Source of the DNA: Tetranychus cinnabarinus
Lineage: Eukaryota > Arthropoda > Arachnida > Trombidiformes > Tetranychidae
Direction: 5' to 3'
NCBI GenBank assembly: GCA_022266195.1
Contig: WHVY01000002.1
Coordinates: 3,053,001 to 3,117,000, forward strand
Length of the DNA: 64,000 nucleotides
Shown: piece after piece, positions 49,901 to 63,320 of the stretch
Layout of the letters: each line of letters opens with the position of its first letter
Position numbering within the stretch: position 1 is the stretch's first letter
The notes under the pieces: generated by a model
Seen by the model: the letters and a program-made list of their open reading frames with translations, nothing else
Told to the model about the DNA's origin: nothing
Database searches by the model: none
Program-made: the position numbers and the translations under genes

Positions 49901-52900
49901 AACGTCTAGCCAAGTTTGTTGAATAAACTTGAAAGATGAGAGGAAAGTTGAATAAGAAATTCTGATGGAAAAGGATGAGGAAAAGATGATGAGAAATGAT
50001 GAGAAGAGATGCAAGTACAGAGATGATAATAAATAACAATAATAATGATTACGAGTCAACATTATTGTAATAAAGATCAACGGGAGTAAATATTATATAA
50101 ACACTGTCATCATGTTAATCTTTTGGTTTTGCATCATTTTCATCTTGGCTCATCTTAATCATCTTCATCATCATTATCAACATTTTTGTTCCGTTTCTTG
50201 ATGGATTCAGCTTTTATAATAATTGTCAAAAATCATTGAGTAAAATTATAACAACAATACAGATTTTCTGCCTTTCCAGGGAAGATACAAATAAATGTAA
50301 ACTGAAAAGGAATACATGAAAGAAGTAAATTCATGATAACCCTTTTGCTTCATTTTTATTTGATTTACTTCGACTCCGAGAGTTGAATGGATGAGAGTGA
50401 AGATAATGATGATTAGAAGGAGAAAAAGTTTTTGAAAAGTTGCTCATGAAAAGAAGTTCAATTTATTTGCAATTTTTAAAGGACATTCAATGGATTGCCA
50501 TTCATGACAAAAGGATAAATCAGTGAGAATTTTCTGTAAAGAGGAAAAATTTTCAACTTGAACGAAATGTTATTCAAGAAGTCAGTCTTTTCGTTTTCAT
50601 TTCTTCTTCTTCTTCTTCTTTCAAAATATCATTCAACTCGTTCGAAACTCTTGAAGAAAATTTGACTTCTTTTTGCTGAGTGTTCATGTTGGGTTCAACT
50701 CTGGTTCAACATGGAAGAAACTGGTATGATTGTCAAGATGAGAAAAGATGAAGACGATTAAAAAGATCAACATTTTCCATTTTCAATGTTCATTTGATCT
50801 TTGGCCAGTATCAATGTCAACCTTTCATTCAAATAAAAATGACTTGAATCTTGTTTTTCAGAGAAAAGTCTTTTTTCTTTCCTTTTCTCCTGGAATCTGT
50901 TTCAACTCATGTTTATCGTGAAACCTTTCAATATTTTATTTAACTCATTGATTGATCACTTTGCTCATATAGAATCACTTTCTCACCTTGAATAACTTCA
51001 ACTAATAAGAAAATTCATTTCCCTGAAAAGTCTGAAAATTGTTATGAAACAGAAAACAAAGATTTTTAAAAGTCAAACTCAACATTTCAAAGTTTGGATA
51101 AACTCGCAAATCCAACAACTGGCCATTGTAAACAACGAAAAGTTGCAAGATAAGTTTGACATTGACAGGAAAGAAATGAGTATCGAATTGAAACATCAAT
51201 TTTTCTCTGAACTTTTAATGAAATTGACTCAAGTTGAAATGGAACGGTTCAAGTTGCTTTATCATTAAATGTAAAAATTTTCACCTTTTCTTTGAGAAAC
51301 AAAAGGTTCGAGAAAAGAGAATCAAAAGTTGCTTAACTTACCTTCTTCGAGTCGCTTCTTCCTTCGTTTACGGACAAAGCAAACAACCAGAACAACATTG
51401 AGAAGTAAAAGTGAACTTCCAAGAATGGAAACTGCGATAATGATTAATCTTGGAACGTCACCTGAACGACCTGAGAATACTTGAGAGATTCTCTCAGTTT
51501 CAGAGATTGGTGTTTCTGCAGAAATGTTGACAAAGACAGAAAGAGAGAGAAAATAACAAAAGGAAAAGGTTAATTAAATAGACAAATGAGAAACATTATT
51601 GTAATTAAAATCATGTATTATTAATCAAGATTCATTGAGATAAAAGGGTTGAAATACGACAGAAACATGAAACCACAAAAAGAAGGAGAAAAAAAGGCAA
51701 ACAAAGAATGAAGAAGAAGGCAAAAGTTTCTGGTTAACAATTGAAGAGTCGAGTGATGAAAGTGGTTTAAAAACAAAAGTAACAACAATTAGTAAATTAC
51801 AAGTCTTTTCAATCGTTTAGTTTTCCCTCTTTTCACCCTTTCGCCATTTCACCAAATGAAAGTGACACAAGAGAAAGGTTCAACTCTTCATTTGCATTTT
51901 TAATTAACACGGTAAATGGTTAACATTCATTGTAAAGCTCACCATTAAATTCATGATATTTTTCGTGTCTATTCAAATGAACAGGAGAATAAAAATCAAT
52001 GATACTTTTTTTTCTTTTTTTCAATTTTCTCATTTTTCATTATCAACTTTCAACCTTACCCTTTAAAACAAACAGAAATTGGAAAAAAATTGTTCCAAAC
52101 TTTCATGATTAAAATTCTGGTTTGACAAGCATTTATGAAGAAATATCATTGATTATGAAAAGAAGAGGAAAAAAGTAATTTTATTGTCAAAATTTTCATT
52201 TCAACGAAACAATTATTCCAATGTTTCTTTTCCTGGTTTTGCTTATTTGCGCAAAATGAGGCAAAATTTGAACAGAAATGCAATTTTTTGCCATTTTTTT
52301 CGTTATTTTTGTGATTCGTCTTTTTTCCCCGGCGCATGAATGAGTCTACATGGGCAGATGAATAGTCAAGAAAATGTGTTTTTCTTTTTGCCTCTCTTTT
52401 TGCATTAGTTTTGTTCATCTCTTGGATCTTGTTTGTTCAACTTTGGATGAATTGAGGGAAGACAAAAAATAGGTAAACCAAGAAAAACTTAAGTTGCAAA
52501 GTTGAGATTAATTCAGGGTTTTCTGTTATCAATTGAGAGATTAATGTGATTCTCTCTACAGAAACAAGTTCAATATTCACACTGATTGATCTTGAGATTA
52601 ACAAATATTGAGTAATTAAGGTTAATCCAAGGGTACACTTGTACCTTAATTAATCCTTGAGATCAATAAATTGATTTAAATTGCAATTACAAGTTTCTTT
52701 TCAACTTCTATTTCTACATGAGATTAGGCTGATCAATTAATTGAAAGATTAAAATAAACCATTTTTCACACAAATTATCATTTCTAATTCCATTAACTTT
52801 GAGCTAACAATTCAATTTCAGTTTATCCTAAAGGAGCCATTAATTTTTTCCCTGAATAAAATTCTGTGCAAAAATTTCTTCAAAAATACGCTTCAAACCA

Positions 52901-55900
52901 TTCATAATTTCCAGATGAAAATTTTCGAAACATGCAATTCTTTGCTCAGAACTTTTCGCACAACTAATTTATCACAGAATTTCATATTCAAAATTAATGC
53001 TTGAATCGATTTTCTAAACTAATAATTTATAATTACACTTTTCGCCTTTCAGAGAACTTTCGCCAAAAATTTCTCAGAATTTTCAGATCTAAAAATTCTA
53101 AAAATGAGAAAACTTTTCGCATGAAATTGTCAAAGAATTCTTAAGCACGAATTTTTCAATTTTTAGTGAATAACGATTTCTAGTTGCATTTTTTTTCAAC
53201 TTTTGAGAAATTTTCTCAAGGATTGCAAATTTTCAGATTTCGAAATCCAGAATTTTTCTGAATGAAATTACTTCTAATTTTGGGAGAGTTTTCAGGATTA
53301 CAAAAGTTTCTGTATGAATGATCATTTCGATTGAACTGTTCTAATGGCATTTTTGATACTTGTAGATGTTTGACGAGCTTTGTGATTCCTCTGATTCCTG
53401 ATACTTCTTGAAACACTAAACCCTCGATAATGAACATTCAACCAAAATTCACGTTTGACTCAGCTTCCCATGAGAATGTGAACCAATCAAAATTGGGTTA
53501 AAAGGTATCATCATTTTTTGCTCTACATTTATATTGAAACTTTATCATGTCTTTTCTGGTCATTTCGTAATTTATTGTGAAATGTAAAACTAATTGCATC
53601 CAATGACAACATTTTTACTTTGATAGCATTTCCTTTTATATTCACATCAAGTTATTAGTTTCATTATTGATAATTGGTTTGTTATTCGTATATGTTCATG
53701 ATATCATCAACTTTTATCAAAATGGATTCAATGGAAAAGCAGAAATGGAAAGCTGATCAACGAAAAAGAAGTCCAACAAGACTAAAGTTTATCAAGTTGA
53801 TCAATTCAGCTAATCATGATGAAAATGTGCACCAATCAGCGAGTTTTATTGTTAGGTAATATCAGTTTGGAGTTAATCATTATTGTCCAGGAAAGGAAGG
53901 AGTAACCATAGAAATGATATGAGTAAAGGAAAAGAATCCAAAATTGTTGTCTAAGGAGGAGAAGAAGAAAAAAGTAAACTGCAAACCAAGTTTACTTTGA
54001 TTCAGAATATTCTGTTTATCATGTAATGAGAAGAAAAGGAGAAAAAAATGTTGTATCAAGAGAAGCAAAAAAAATATCTAATCATAATAACTGGAGACTA
54101 ATATTAACTAGATAAATGAAGTAATGCTCATGAAATTGATAACAAGTAAATATGAAGGTCTGAGAATTGGTACAAGTTTATCATGAAAGTGAGCAAATTT
54201 TCACTCAAGAATTGCCTGAAAGTGGAAAAGGAATTTTTGCAGATTTTCTCTCTTTCATTTTCTTCTTGAACCCTTTCAGAGTTTATCATTATCTCTGTTT
54301 GAATAATTTGTGCAGAATTTTCCTTTTCTCTCTCGCTCTGCTTTCCCTGTTTTACCGATAAAATTTGATGGATTTCTCAATGGAATTGATAAAGCATTTC
54401 ATTCTCTCCATGTTGATCACTGTTATTTACAGTTGAGATTAGTTTAATTAAGTGAAACATTATGCTCCACTTGATATGCATATTTGTCATGAAATTAAAT
54501 CACTTATTTGCTCACTTCTCTTCCCCCTTCTCAATGATTGATTAACTACTTTTTCCGAATCATCGCAATTGTTATCATTAGGAACCTTCAGAATAAATTG
54601 CGAGGTAAAAAGAGTTGAACTTTTCTTTTCGCTTATAATTGGTGTTATGTTTTTTTGCATGGAGTCTGGTTTTATTGAAAAATAAAAGGTTAACAATGAA
54701 ATGAATCCCAATGAGTCAATTTGTTTCAATTCCAAGGAAAATGATTCATTCCATGTTCAATTCCTTGGAGTCGTTTCCATTAAAATGAAGCAGAAATGCC
54801 AATTTGTAAAGTGTCAATCAAAAGAATTGGCAAATTTTTCTCTTTGTCTTTCTTGTCAGAGAATCTCATTGCATCATGATAAATATTGAATCAAAATCAA
54901 TTATGAATAATGAAGGTGGGAAAAAAATAACGAGGAAAATGTATAAATTGTGGATTCTTTTTCTTACCTTGAAGAGTTTTTCCTTTGACAATGTCATGAG
55001 TATATTTACTTTCTCCTAAGTCATTGTAAGCCATCACATTAAATGAATATTCAGTATTGTCTGTTAATCCCTTGATAGTGTAGATGGTTGTATTGGAAGG
55101 ATAAACATCCGAGTATTGAGCAGGTTCAGTTGAGATTGAACTTGACGCATCTGGAATAGACTGTGTGTTGGGTAAAGAGGCTGATGAAGTTGGGTTAGGC
55201 GATGGTAAAGTGGTTGACCCTGTAGCATCAACTTTTTGGTATCGAATGCGAAAAGACTGAGGCAAGCCACCGTCAAACCCAGGAATCCATTTCAATGTTA
55301 CACTTGATGAGGTTCGGTTGACAACTTTCAATACCAAGGGTGGATCAGGCTGTGAGGTATGATTAAAGTGAACTGTAAGCCTGTTGATGCCAAGCTCATT
55401 ACTGGCTACACAATCGTATGGACCGTAATCAGAGTTGGCTACTTCATTGATTATCAAGACACTTTGGTAGGTAATCAGGTTCAATTGTTCCGCTGGTTCA
55501 GTGGTGTACTTAGTGTTGCCTGGTTTGTCCGAGATGATGGCCCCTTCACGTAGCCATTGGAACGTAATGTTAGGTGCTCCTTGAGCTCGACAAATCAGCT
55601 TACCCTTAGAGCCATTATCACTTGCAGATTTTGATAAAATGGGCGAATTAATGATTCGAGGTTTATCTGAAAGACATAATTTGAAAAATTAAACATTGAC
55701 TCAAGTTATCAAAGTCACCTATTACGTGAGCAACAAAGTCGTTTCAACTCTTATCAGTTTACCCTTTACCTACCAGTCATAGTTATGAAAAGTATTCAAA
55801 TGTCAAGTTGCTTAAACTTTGAGTCAACTTATGAGACTTTTGGGACTTGAACTAATCAACCTTTACTCATTTATGTTATCGAGCTCAATAGGAGCTCTTC

Positions 55901-58900
55901 TTAATCATATCAATTTCTTGTTAAAATACTGCAAAATAACCTTATGATGTTTTCAAATCTAACCTAACCCAACCTAACCTAACTTTGACGTTTGTGAGTA
56001 ACCTAAACCTAAATAAGCAAACTCATAGGTTAATCTAAAACCTAAGTTTTGATAATAATGCAAAATAACCAAATGAAATAGCGTCTGAGTATCAGTTCAA
56101 GAGTTTGTAAACACTTGACCTTAACTTATTTCAAAATGAAATGTTTATTGGAATCAAATCAAAACTTTACTCATTAAACTGACCAAACTTGTGAAGCAAA
56201 TAATTGTTGGCCTATTAGCAGTTTATTATCACAAGAAAAGTAATCAAACGAGGTTGACCAATGTAATTATCGAGAAATTTTGGTCCCCATTCAAAGGGAA
56301 GAAATCGTTGCTTAATTTATCAACCATTATTACCATTTACATTGTGAAAATGTGCTGCATTTGTTGAATTCAAAGTAAAATTACATTTTTGTCCAAACTG
56401 TTAAGGGTCAGATTAGGGTCATTACTTGAATTGTTTTTTCACCACTTGCTTTTGACACTGTAAAAGGTTTGATATTTTTCGTGGTAAAAATAAATATATT
56501 AATAGAGTTTTTGTTTCGGGCAAGAAGAGAAAAAGGTTAAATACAATTGGAAAAGTTTGTTTTTTTATCAAATTAAATTGTATTTTTCAACACAAAAGTT
56601 GTGCATTTACTTTCAAGTGAAACAGAAGAGGTTAATAATGAAAAGAGTTTAAATTGATTTTGCTGATTCTTTTACTGCATTTCAAATGATCCAAGTCAGG
56701 ATAAAAACTTTGCTTTTTAAACCTTTCATGATCAAAAATTGGCAGATAAAAAATGAACTCAATAGTTTGTCTACAAAATAATATTACTCTTTGCCCAACT
56801 TTAAGTTAAATTTCAATCTTTCCCAATCAAAAGCAATCATCATCATCATTCTGGTTATTGCATTTCCAAACCTTCCCCAATCTATAAGTTATTAGCATTA
56901 TCAATTTGGAAACCTCAAAGGAATAAATATTAACTAAGAATGGAAATGAATTTACAGAAATTGGAGAAAAAGTTTTGCCTTCACTTTGCACCTTATTCAA
57001 CTTTTTCATGCGACACTGTGTGAGGTTCATTTGATTAAAAGCCTTTTGATTGGCAATGAAATTTTTGGTCAACAGCAAAGAAACAAAACTTTGATTAACT
57101 GAACAACAGCAAAAGTTTTGGTTTCAAGGGTTTGACGTTGCTTAAAAGTTTCAACAATTTCAACATTCGAAGGCTTCAAGATGAATTCCCAAGGCATGAT
57201 TTAACATTGTTACCCAATCCATTTATTAGATTACATTTATCATGACTAAAGTGGGAGAAGAAAGTAAAAGGTGAAAGCTTTTTTTCCTCTTTTGCCATCT
57301 GATTTTTCAGTCGATTCTTTCATGATAAAGTAGCATGTCAATGAAAAGGTAAAAAAAAGGATCAATAGTGAAAATCGTTCGAAGTCAAAGTGTTGCCATT
57401 TTGTATTCAATTGAAAGGTGATATTTTGATACGTTTTTGCCTCTTCTTGTCGTCAGAGTGTCAAATGTGAAAACTATTTTTAGGTGTAAAACGTTTGCTG
57501 CTAATGATGCTGGGAATGATGATAAACAGGGAAAAGTTGAATATCGTTTCTGTTATCTTTTTTTCTCTTCTTCTTCTTCTTTGCCATTCTTCATTTGTCA
57601 ATCAATGAAAATGTTTATTTACTTTACACACTTTGTATATGTACGTTGTGTCTGTGTGAGTTGAGAGTAGATAAGTTTAGGTGTCTTCACTTGACAAATG
57701 TGGGAAGGAAAAGAGAAACTTGGAGAAATCATGAAAATGAATGGAAAATGTTCAACACTCACTTTCTTTTCTTTAGTTGAAACACAATTCAAATATTCAT
57801 TTTCTTTCTGTATTGTACAGTAAGTATAGTGACAAAAGTTCATTTGTAACTGTTTGTCAACTGAGGCAACTTGAAGGGCTCAACAATCAGTTCTGGAATT
57901 AGGAATGGATTGCAAGAAAAGATAAACATTTTTCTCTCCTTTCTTTCATGTTTAAATATTCAGTTGAAATTGCATTTCCATTTTCAAGATGAAGAGGAAA
58001 AGAAATTGAAAAAATTCTAATTGACAACAATTTTCAATCCATCTTGTATTCTTGTTTGAACAATCCAACAAATCAAATGCTATTAAATCCCTGATTCATT
58101 GCAATTGTTGTATAAATTGCATAAGCCAAGCCTTATCAGAATCAGCTTTAATCATCAAAGGAATTAACTCGAAGCTAAAAATATTGATTCCAACCTTATC
58201 ACATTTCGTTGGATTTTATCGACATTTTAGTCTCAACTAATTCTACAACTGATTTGATTTTCCAGATGAAAATATTTTCCAACATGATTCAAGTGTCAAC
58301 ACTATTAGTTAATATCTCAGAGGTACAAGTAAAAAATGTCGAACATTTGGTCGAAAATTTTATTCTACTTTGACTTTTTTTAAGGAAAACTGAATGCTTA
58401 TTAGAAACTTTGCTCATCGAAATAGTTGAACATTTTTTTCTGACTTTGATGCAAAATAATCTTGTGAAAGATCGTCCATGACATCGTTCATTGAAGCAAA
58501 CTTCTGAACCTGGAAAGCATAAATGTCTTAACTTCAAATGCAACTGCAATCTGATGAATCTTTACTTGGACTTTACCTCGAGATTAACCTTCACTTTTGA
58601 CTTAATCTTTGTAAACATTCTTTTAATCATTTCTTATTCATCAGGTTCATTGATCGAAATTCAATTTGTTTGTTAATTTCATCTTAACTTGACCAGCAAG
58701 ACTCTGAAGAAAATTAATTGGCGTCAATCTAATTGTGACCTTGTCTCATCTAATCAAACACAGTCAAGTAGTAGAAGAGCAAAACTGCAACCCAAAAAGA
58801 GTCAACAATTGTGATTCTGATTAGACAGTTAATCAATTGGAATTTTTCTCAGCCACCAAGTAATTGATTTTGATCGTCTCTTTTTTCAACCAACAACCTT

Positions 58901-61900
58901 AATCAAAAGTTGATAAAAGTCGAGTCCAAGATTAGCCAAATTATTGAGGTCAACAGTGATCATGCAAAGATGAAACATTTCAAGAAAAAAAATTGATAAA
59001 GATTGCGATGAAAATGGGCTTAAATGAGGAAGCATGGAAAAAAAGGTTTAAATGTTGAGTGTCAGGATGAAATTGAGTTGTATTGTCACAATGATAACCT
59101 CGGTTAACTTGTCAAACTCATCGAACCAAGGAATTAAGAGTAAATTCTGATGTCGAGTTTACTTGGAGTCAAAATAAACTTACAAACATTTTCTTGTTTC
59201 ATACTATTTCTCTCATCATCATAGCTTTTTCCTTATCATGGATTCTGGAGAGATTTTTTTCTTCTCAATATCTTCATGAGAAATAAAGTAAAAAAAGAAA
59301 AGCAAAGAAAAATTTATTACCAATGCAAGGTCAATTCATCTGAAGACATTCCAGCATTCCATGGAAGCAGAAAACTAATCAGCTTTGACTAAGTAAAAAG
59401 CCTTGAATAAGACAAAAAGATGAGAAGATCAAAGATGAAATCCGAAAGAGAAAAAAGAAATTGAGAAAAAAAACATTTCTTCGTTTTCTCATCTTTTTAT
59501 TCTCATTTCTTATCCATCAATATTATCCAAATATGAATAAAATAATAACCATAAATGTAATGTTTTTTTTCTCGGTTTCATTTCTCTTCTTTTTCGCTCA
59601 AGGAATCATTGTTATTCTTGTTCATTATTAACGTCTTGAGTTTTTATTTCTTTTGTTTCTTTGCTGAAGATTCATTGAAACTAGAGCAACACCTAATGAG
59701 GAAAAGTGTGCAAAATCAAGTATTGATTGGTCAAAATGGTCAACCTTTTGCCATCAGTTGCAACTTGAATGGCTAAAAGTCACTCCCAGTTGAATAATAT
59801 TGCACAGTTGTCTTATTGCTTCAATCATCATTTCTTGCATTTTTCAATTTTTCTGTTGAATCCTCGACTCCTTGATGCTCACAGTTTACATGATATCATG
59901 GTTAATTGGTTGGCCACATTTCCGTTTCAATCAACTCTTTTCTTTTGCCTGTTTTGTTCTTTATCCAATCATTTTTACGACTATCAAATAGCTCAGCTAA
60001 TCTGATAAAACTGATTGACCTCAGTAGGTTTTACCAAATGTTCAACATGAAATTGTTGACTAAACAAGTTATCATGATAATGCGATTGCAAGCTACAATC
60101 AAAGTTGATCGATTCAAAGGTCAATCCATGTGAATTGCTTTCTACTAAAAGACTATAATTTCATAGGAAAAGTTGTTGTTTCAGTTCTGAACAAGGATAA
60201 TATTCAATTGACAAAAATGCGGAAGGAAAAACAAAAAAATTCAACTTTTGAAAACCTTGAATCCCTCAGTGTTAAGACTTTAACTGTAACTTATTTTCCA
60301 GTGTTAGATCAAGTCGACTTTACTCAACAAAAAAGCCAATTTTTCGAGTTTCATCTCTTATCAGTTGTGGTTTGACGGTAGAAACGTTGAAACAATGTTT
60401 AGCTCTTGAGTGCCATAAAGTTGAACCTTTGTTAGTAAAGTTTCTCAAATACTTTAGAAACGAAGATATACTGACATATTTTTGCAACATTATTTAGTGA
60501 TATGTTTTGGCCACTCATGAAGACCATAACTCGACAATACTCGAATATCGAGAAACAACAATTTTCAGAATAGTTTCTCATCAATGTTGTCTTTTGATGA
60601 ATTGAGTTGAATCGACTTTTTTGTCCCAATAAAAAATAAAGGGTGATTTTTTTTAGTTGTCCGAGAGCTAAACACTGAATGAACACAATTGGATAAAGAT
60701 AACTGCAATGATTGATAAAAAAATTGAAATTAAACGTCATCTTCTGATCTATGTGATTATTTAGGTAAATTTATTGACACAGTGATTAGCTCTCGGACAA
60801 CTAAAAAAAATCACCCTTTACAAAAGAATATTTTGTTAAAAAATTATTTTCACGACTTACGTTTGACAACCAAATTGGTGGTGGCTTTATCAGGTGATCC
60901 GATACCATTTGAAGCAAGGCACTCATAAGCTCCTGAATCTGCTTCTGTTATGTTGAAAACGCTAAGAAAAGATCTATTTTCTTCTAAAGTAATTTTGAAC
61001 CTTTCTTCATCCATGAAAATAAATTCATTGGGCAAAGTGGACGAAGAAAAGGTCGATTCAAGGCTATCATCCATAGGGTTTTCAATGTAATTTGGTTTTC
61101 GTTGCCATTTAATCAAGTCAGCGGTTATGGGATTGGCATCGACTGTGCACTCAAGGTAAGCCGTTTTACCCATCTCGACGAGCACAAGGTCACTTGTTTT
61201 GGTGATTGTTGCAGCATCTAAAGAAGAATCAAGAATATAGTTCAGAAAAGTTCAGAAAACGAATGAAAGAAAGAAAATTACAAATGTTTGAATAGCGAAC
61301 ATTCGCAGATTTCAATTGAATTTGACAGTTGACAGTTGATTAACTAAACAACAATGTTTTGAGGTAAGAATAATTTTTTCATTTCATGAGAAGAAAAAAC
61401 AATTGAAATGGGCAAACTGTCCAAAGTGTATTCACTTTGCTGATCGAGAAATGATCAAGTTTCAACTGTTGAAATGACCGTTGATGATGAATGAACTTTA
61501 TCAAAACGTAAAAAGTAACTTTTCCAAATCAAAAGGGAAACTCTTTTCGCTTCACTTTTCATCATTCTTTTCATGATAACTTGTGTTAACTCGATGTTGG
61601 CGATAACAAGATTTAAAGATCATCAATAACAAGTCAAGGTAAAGATGGATGAAAATGTATGAATCAATGAATTTAAATGAAGAGAGAATTGAAGGGTTTA
61701 TAATTTAACTTTTTAATCTGAGGGTGAAAATTTTCCATTCTGATCATTCCATGGAGAAGAAATTTTCGATTCAAGGAATGATGAATAAAAGTAAATTTGG
61801 TAACAGGATAAGCAGCATGAAGGTGAATGAAATTTGAAAGATAATGAGGCTTGATGAAGGGATAAAATGGAAGCTGATTGTTCATCATAATCATCATATT

Positions 61901-63320
61901 CAACAATCCATCAGAATATTGTTCATCATTCAACACTTCTTCACCTCTTACGCTCTCATGAGTTTCTGATAAACTCAAAGTGACTCTTTTTCGACACCAA
62001 TTTTCTCATGAATTAATAGACTTCGATTCAGTCAACACAATCAAACCTAATCAAAATCATGACAAACTTCAACTTAAAATGAACAAACTTTGATTTAAAA
62101 AGAAAAGTTTCATTTTCTAAATGAGAAACTCAGTCCAAAGAAGACACTTTTCTATGCAAAAATTCAGGATAATCTTTCGTCTAAACAATTTTTCGAAATT
62201 CAAAGTTTCAATATTTTTTCTTTTCTTTTTTTCTCTAAAAAATCGACTTTGAAGCAAAAAATATGAAAAGAAATTTCGGTTAAAATTTCGAAGCTACTTT
62301 TCCATGTAAAATTCAAAATATCAATTTTTTATTTTTCTTTTTTCAAAAAGAATTAAAATTGGCACAAAATATGAGAAAATGTTGGATGTCAAAATATAAG
62401 ACGATTGGGATTACATTTTCAAACACTTTTTGTGGTTCCAATAATGAGTCAAGATTGCGATTGCAACAGTAAAATCTCTCAAAGGAACCACTTGACCAGT
62501 TTCTTATTCCACTTTCAACTCGATTTTGGTCAATCTTTTCTTGCAATACTTTTCTCAATAAACTTTTTATTCCTCACTATTTGATAATAATAATGAAAAA
62601 AACGGCGAAAAAAGATTTTCTCTTTTGTTTCATTTGCTCTCATCTTGCCAGTTGCTTCTTCATCTTTTGCCTTCCATTACTCAAAATGTTGCTTATCAGG
62701 GGAACACTTATCACCATTTATTTCCTTTTGTATAATGATTCTGTCCATGAAACTATTGATCTTTTCTTCTTTTCCCATCTCAATCTTGATCATTCATCTC
62801 ACTTGCAACCAATACAACTTCAACAATTGAGCACTTCAATTTTTAAACCTCTTTTCTTTTAGCCAAGTGTTACCTTTTTCTTGCGACTTTTGCAAACTCT
62901 TTACACTTACAATTGAAAATTGTTTCAATAAACAAAACTCACAAGCCAATCAACTGGTCAACTGTCGTGGAAATGTGCAAAGTTGAGAAAATGAAAATTC
63001 ATTTTCGATTCTTTTTTTGCATTTGCTTGTGTCCAACTTACATTTGATATTCAATTTAAAAGGCAATTTGGTGGTTCCTTGAGAGTTGGAGGCTTCAATC
63101 AAGTAAGAACCCGAGTCTTGTCTTAGAACGGACGTTATATTGAGAATTGGTCCATCAGTGTAAAATCGAGTTGCATCGAGTTCGCCATTACCATTGATTC
63201 GATGCCATTTGTATTTAATGTTGGACGGGTTACCTCGAGCTGTTAGGTTGATGGAAGCTTCACTACCTTCAACCAACTCAAAGGAAGCCAATGGTTCAGA
63301 TGAGATAAATTCAGGTTTAA
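46998..63320 (-). CDS. Echinoid-like Ig/FN3 transmembrane cell-adhesion protein (3' part, 5' end outside window)
   Basis: Seven minus-strand exons keep phase for 652 codons: 63042-63320, 60861-61217, 54968-55666, 51342-51515, 48337-48503, 47887-48054, 46998-47114. In order they encode an Ig domain (no canonical cysteines), an Ig domain (YLECTVDANP...YECLASN), an Ig domain (LICRAQGAP...YDCVASN) joined to one FN3 domain (LKWIPGFDGG...YSFNVMAYNDLGES) with a Ser/Pro/Thr-rich insertion of about 40 residues, then a stalk and membrane helix (LIIIAVSILGSSLLLLNVV) followed by basic RKRRKKR. The cytoplasmic part contains TIEMYAP, an acidic Ser-rich stretch, an His/Asn-rich stretch (HPNIHSYMHGNIHQ) and YLIDDTLDHV. 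The chain ends SSPLGHLV, a hydrophobic C-terminus that could bind a PDZ domain. The Ig-Ig-Ig-FN3-TM order and the tail suggest Echinoid/Friend of Echinoid, which act at adherens junctions and in EGFR/Notch modulation. Other L1/nephrin-type proteins are possible. The weakest splice site is the AAA|GTAATG donor at 47887. The acceptor for 63320 implies at least one more upstream exon. Confidence 0.78.
48504..51341. other. Intron of the adhesion gene (membrane exon to cytoplasmic exon)
   Basis: AT-rich intron of about 2.8 kb with GATGAT/TTCTTC microsatellite-like patches (for example 50601-50620). The small frames are not conserved and nothing else is recognised. Confidence 0.5.
51516..54967. other. 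Intron of the adhesion gene (FN3 exon to membrane exon)
   Basis: About 3.45 kb without a supported exon. Phase continuity between the flanking exons needs no further exon here. Confidence 0.5.
55959..55983. repeat. Interstitial telomere-like tract (CCTAA/TTAGG)
   Basis: CTAACCTAACCCAACCTAAC continues for five units with one variant; TAACCTAAACCTAA follows near 55999. The motif (TTAGG)n is the usual arthropod telomere repeat. Confidence 0.55.
60639..60818. mobile_element. 180-bp mariner-type MITE in an intron of the adhesion gene
   Basis: AAGGGTGATTTTTTTTAGTT and its reverse complement form the ends and continue through GTCCGAGAGCTAA with no mismatch seen (about 33 bp). TA flanks both sides (60637-60638, 60819-60820). 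The short length and perfect ends suggest a young non-autonomous Tc1/mariner derivative. Confidence 0.82.
61218..63041. other. Intron of the adhesion gene (first to second visible Ig exon)
   Basis: About 1.8 kb, AT-rich, with only chance frames. The flanking exons join in phase (AAA-T|AT-GCT). Confidence 0.5.

Larger units (their letters stand above)
55667..60860. other. Intron of the adhesion gene (second to third Ig exon)
   Basis: About 5.2 kb. It contains a telomere-like tract (55959-55983) and a short mariner-type MITE (60639-60818). No coding exon was seen, and phase is kept without one. Confidence 0.5.
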
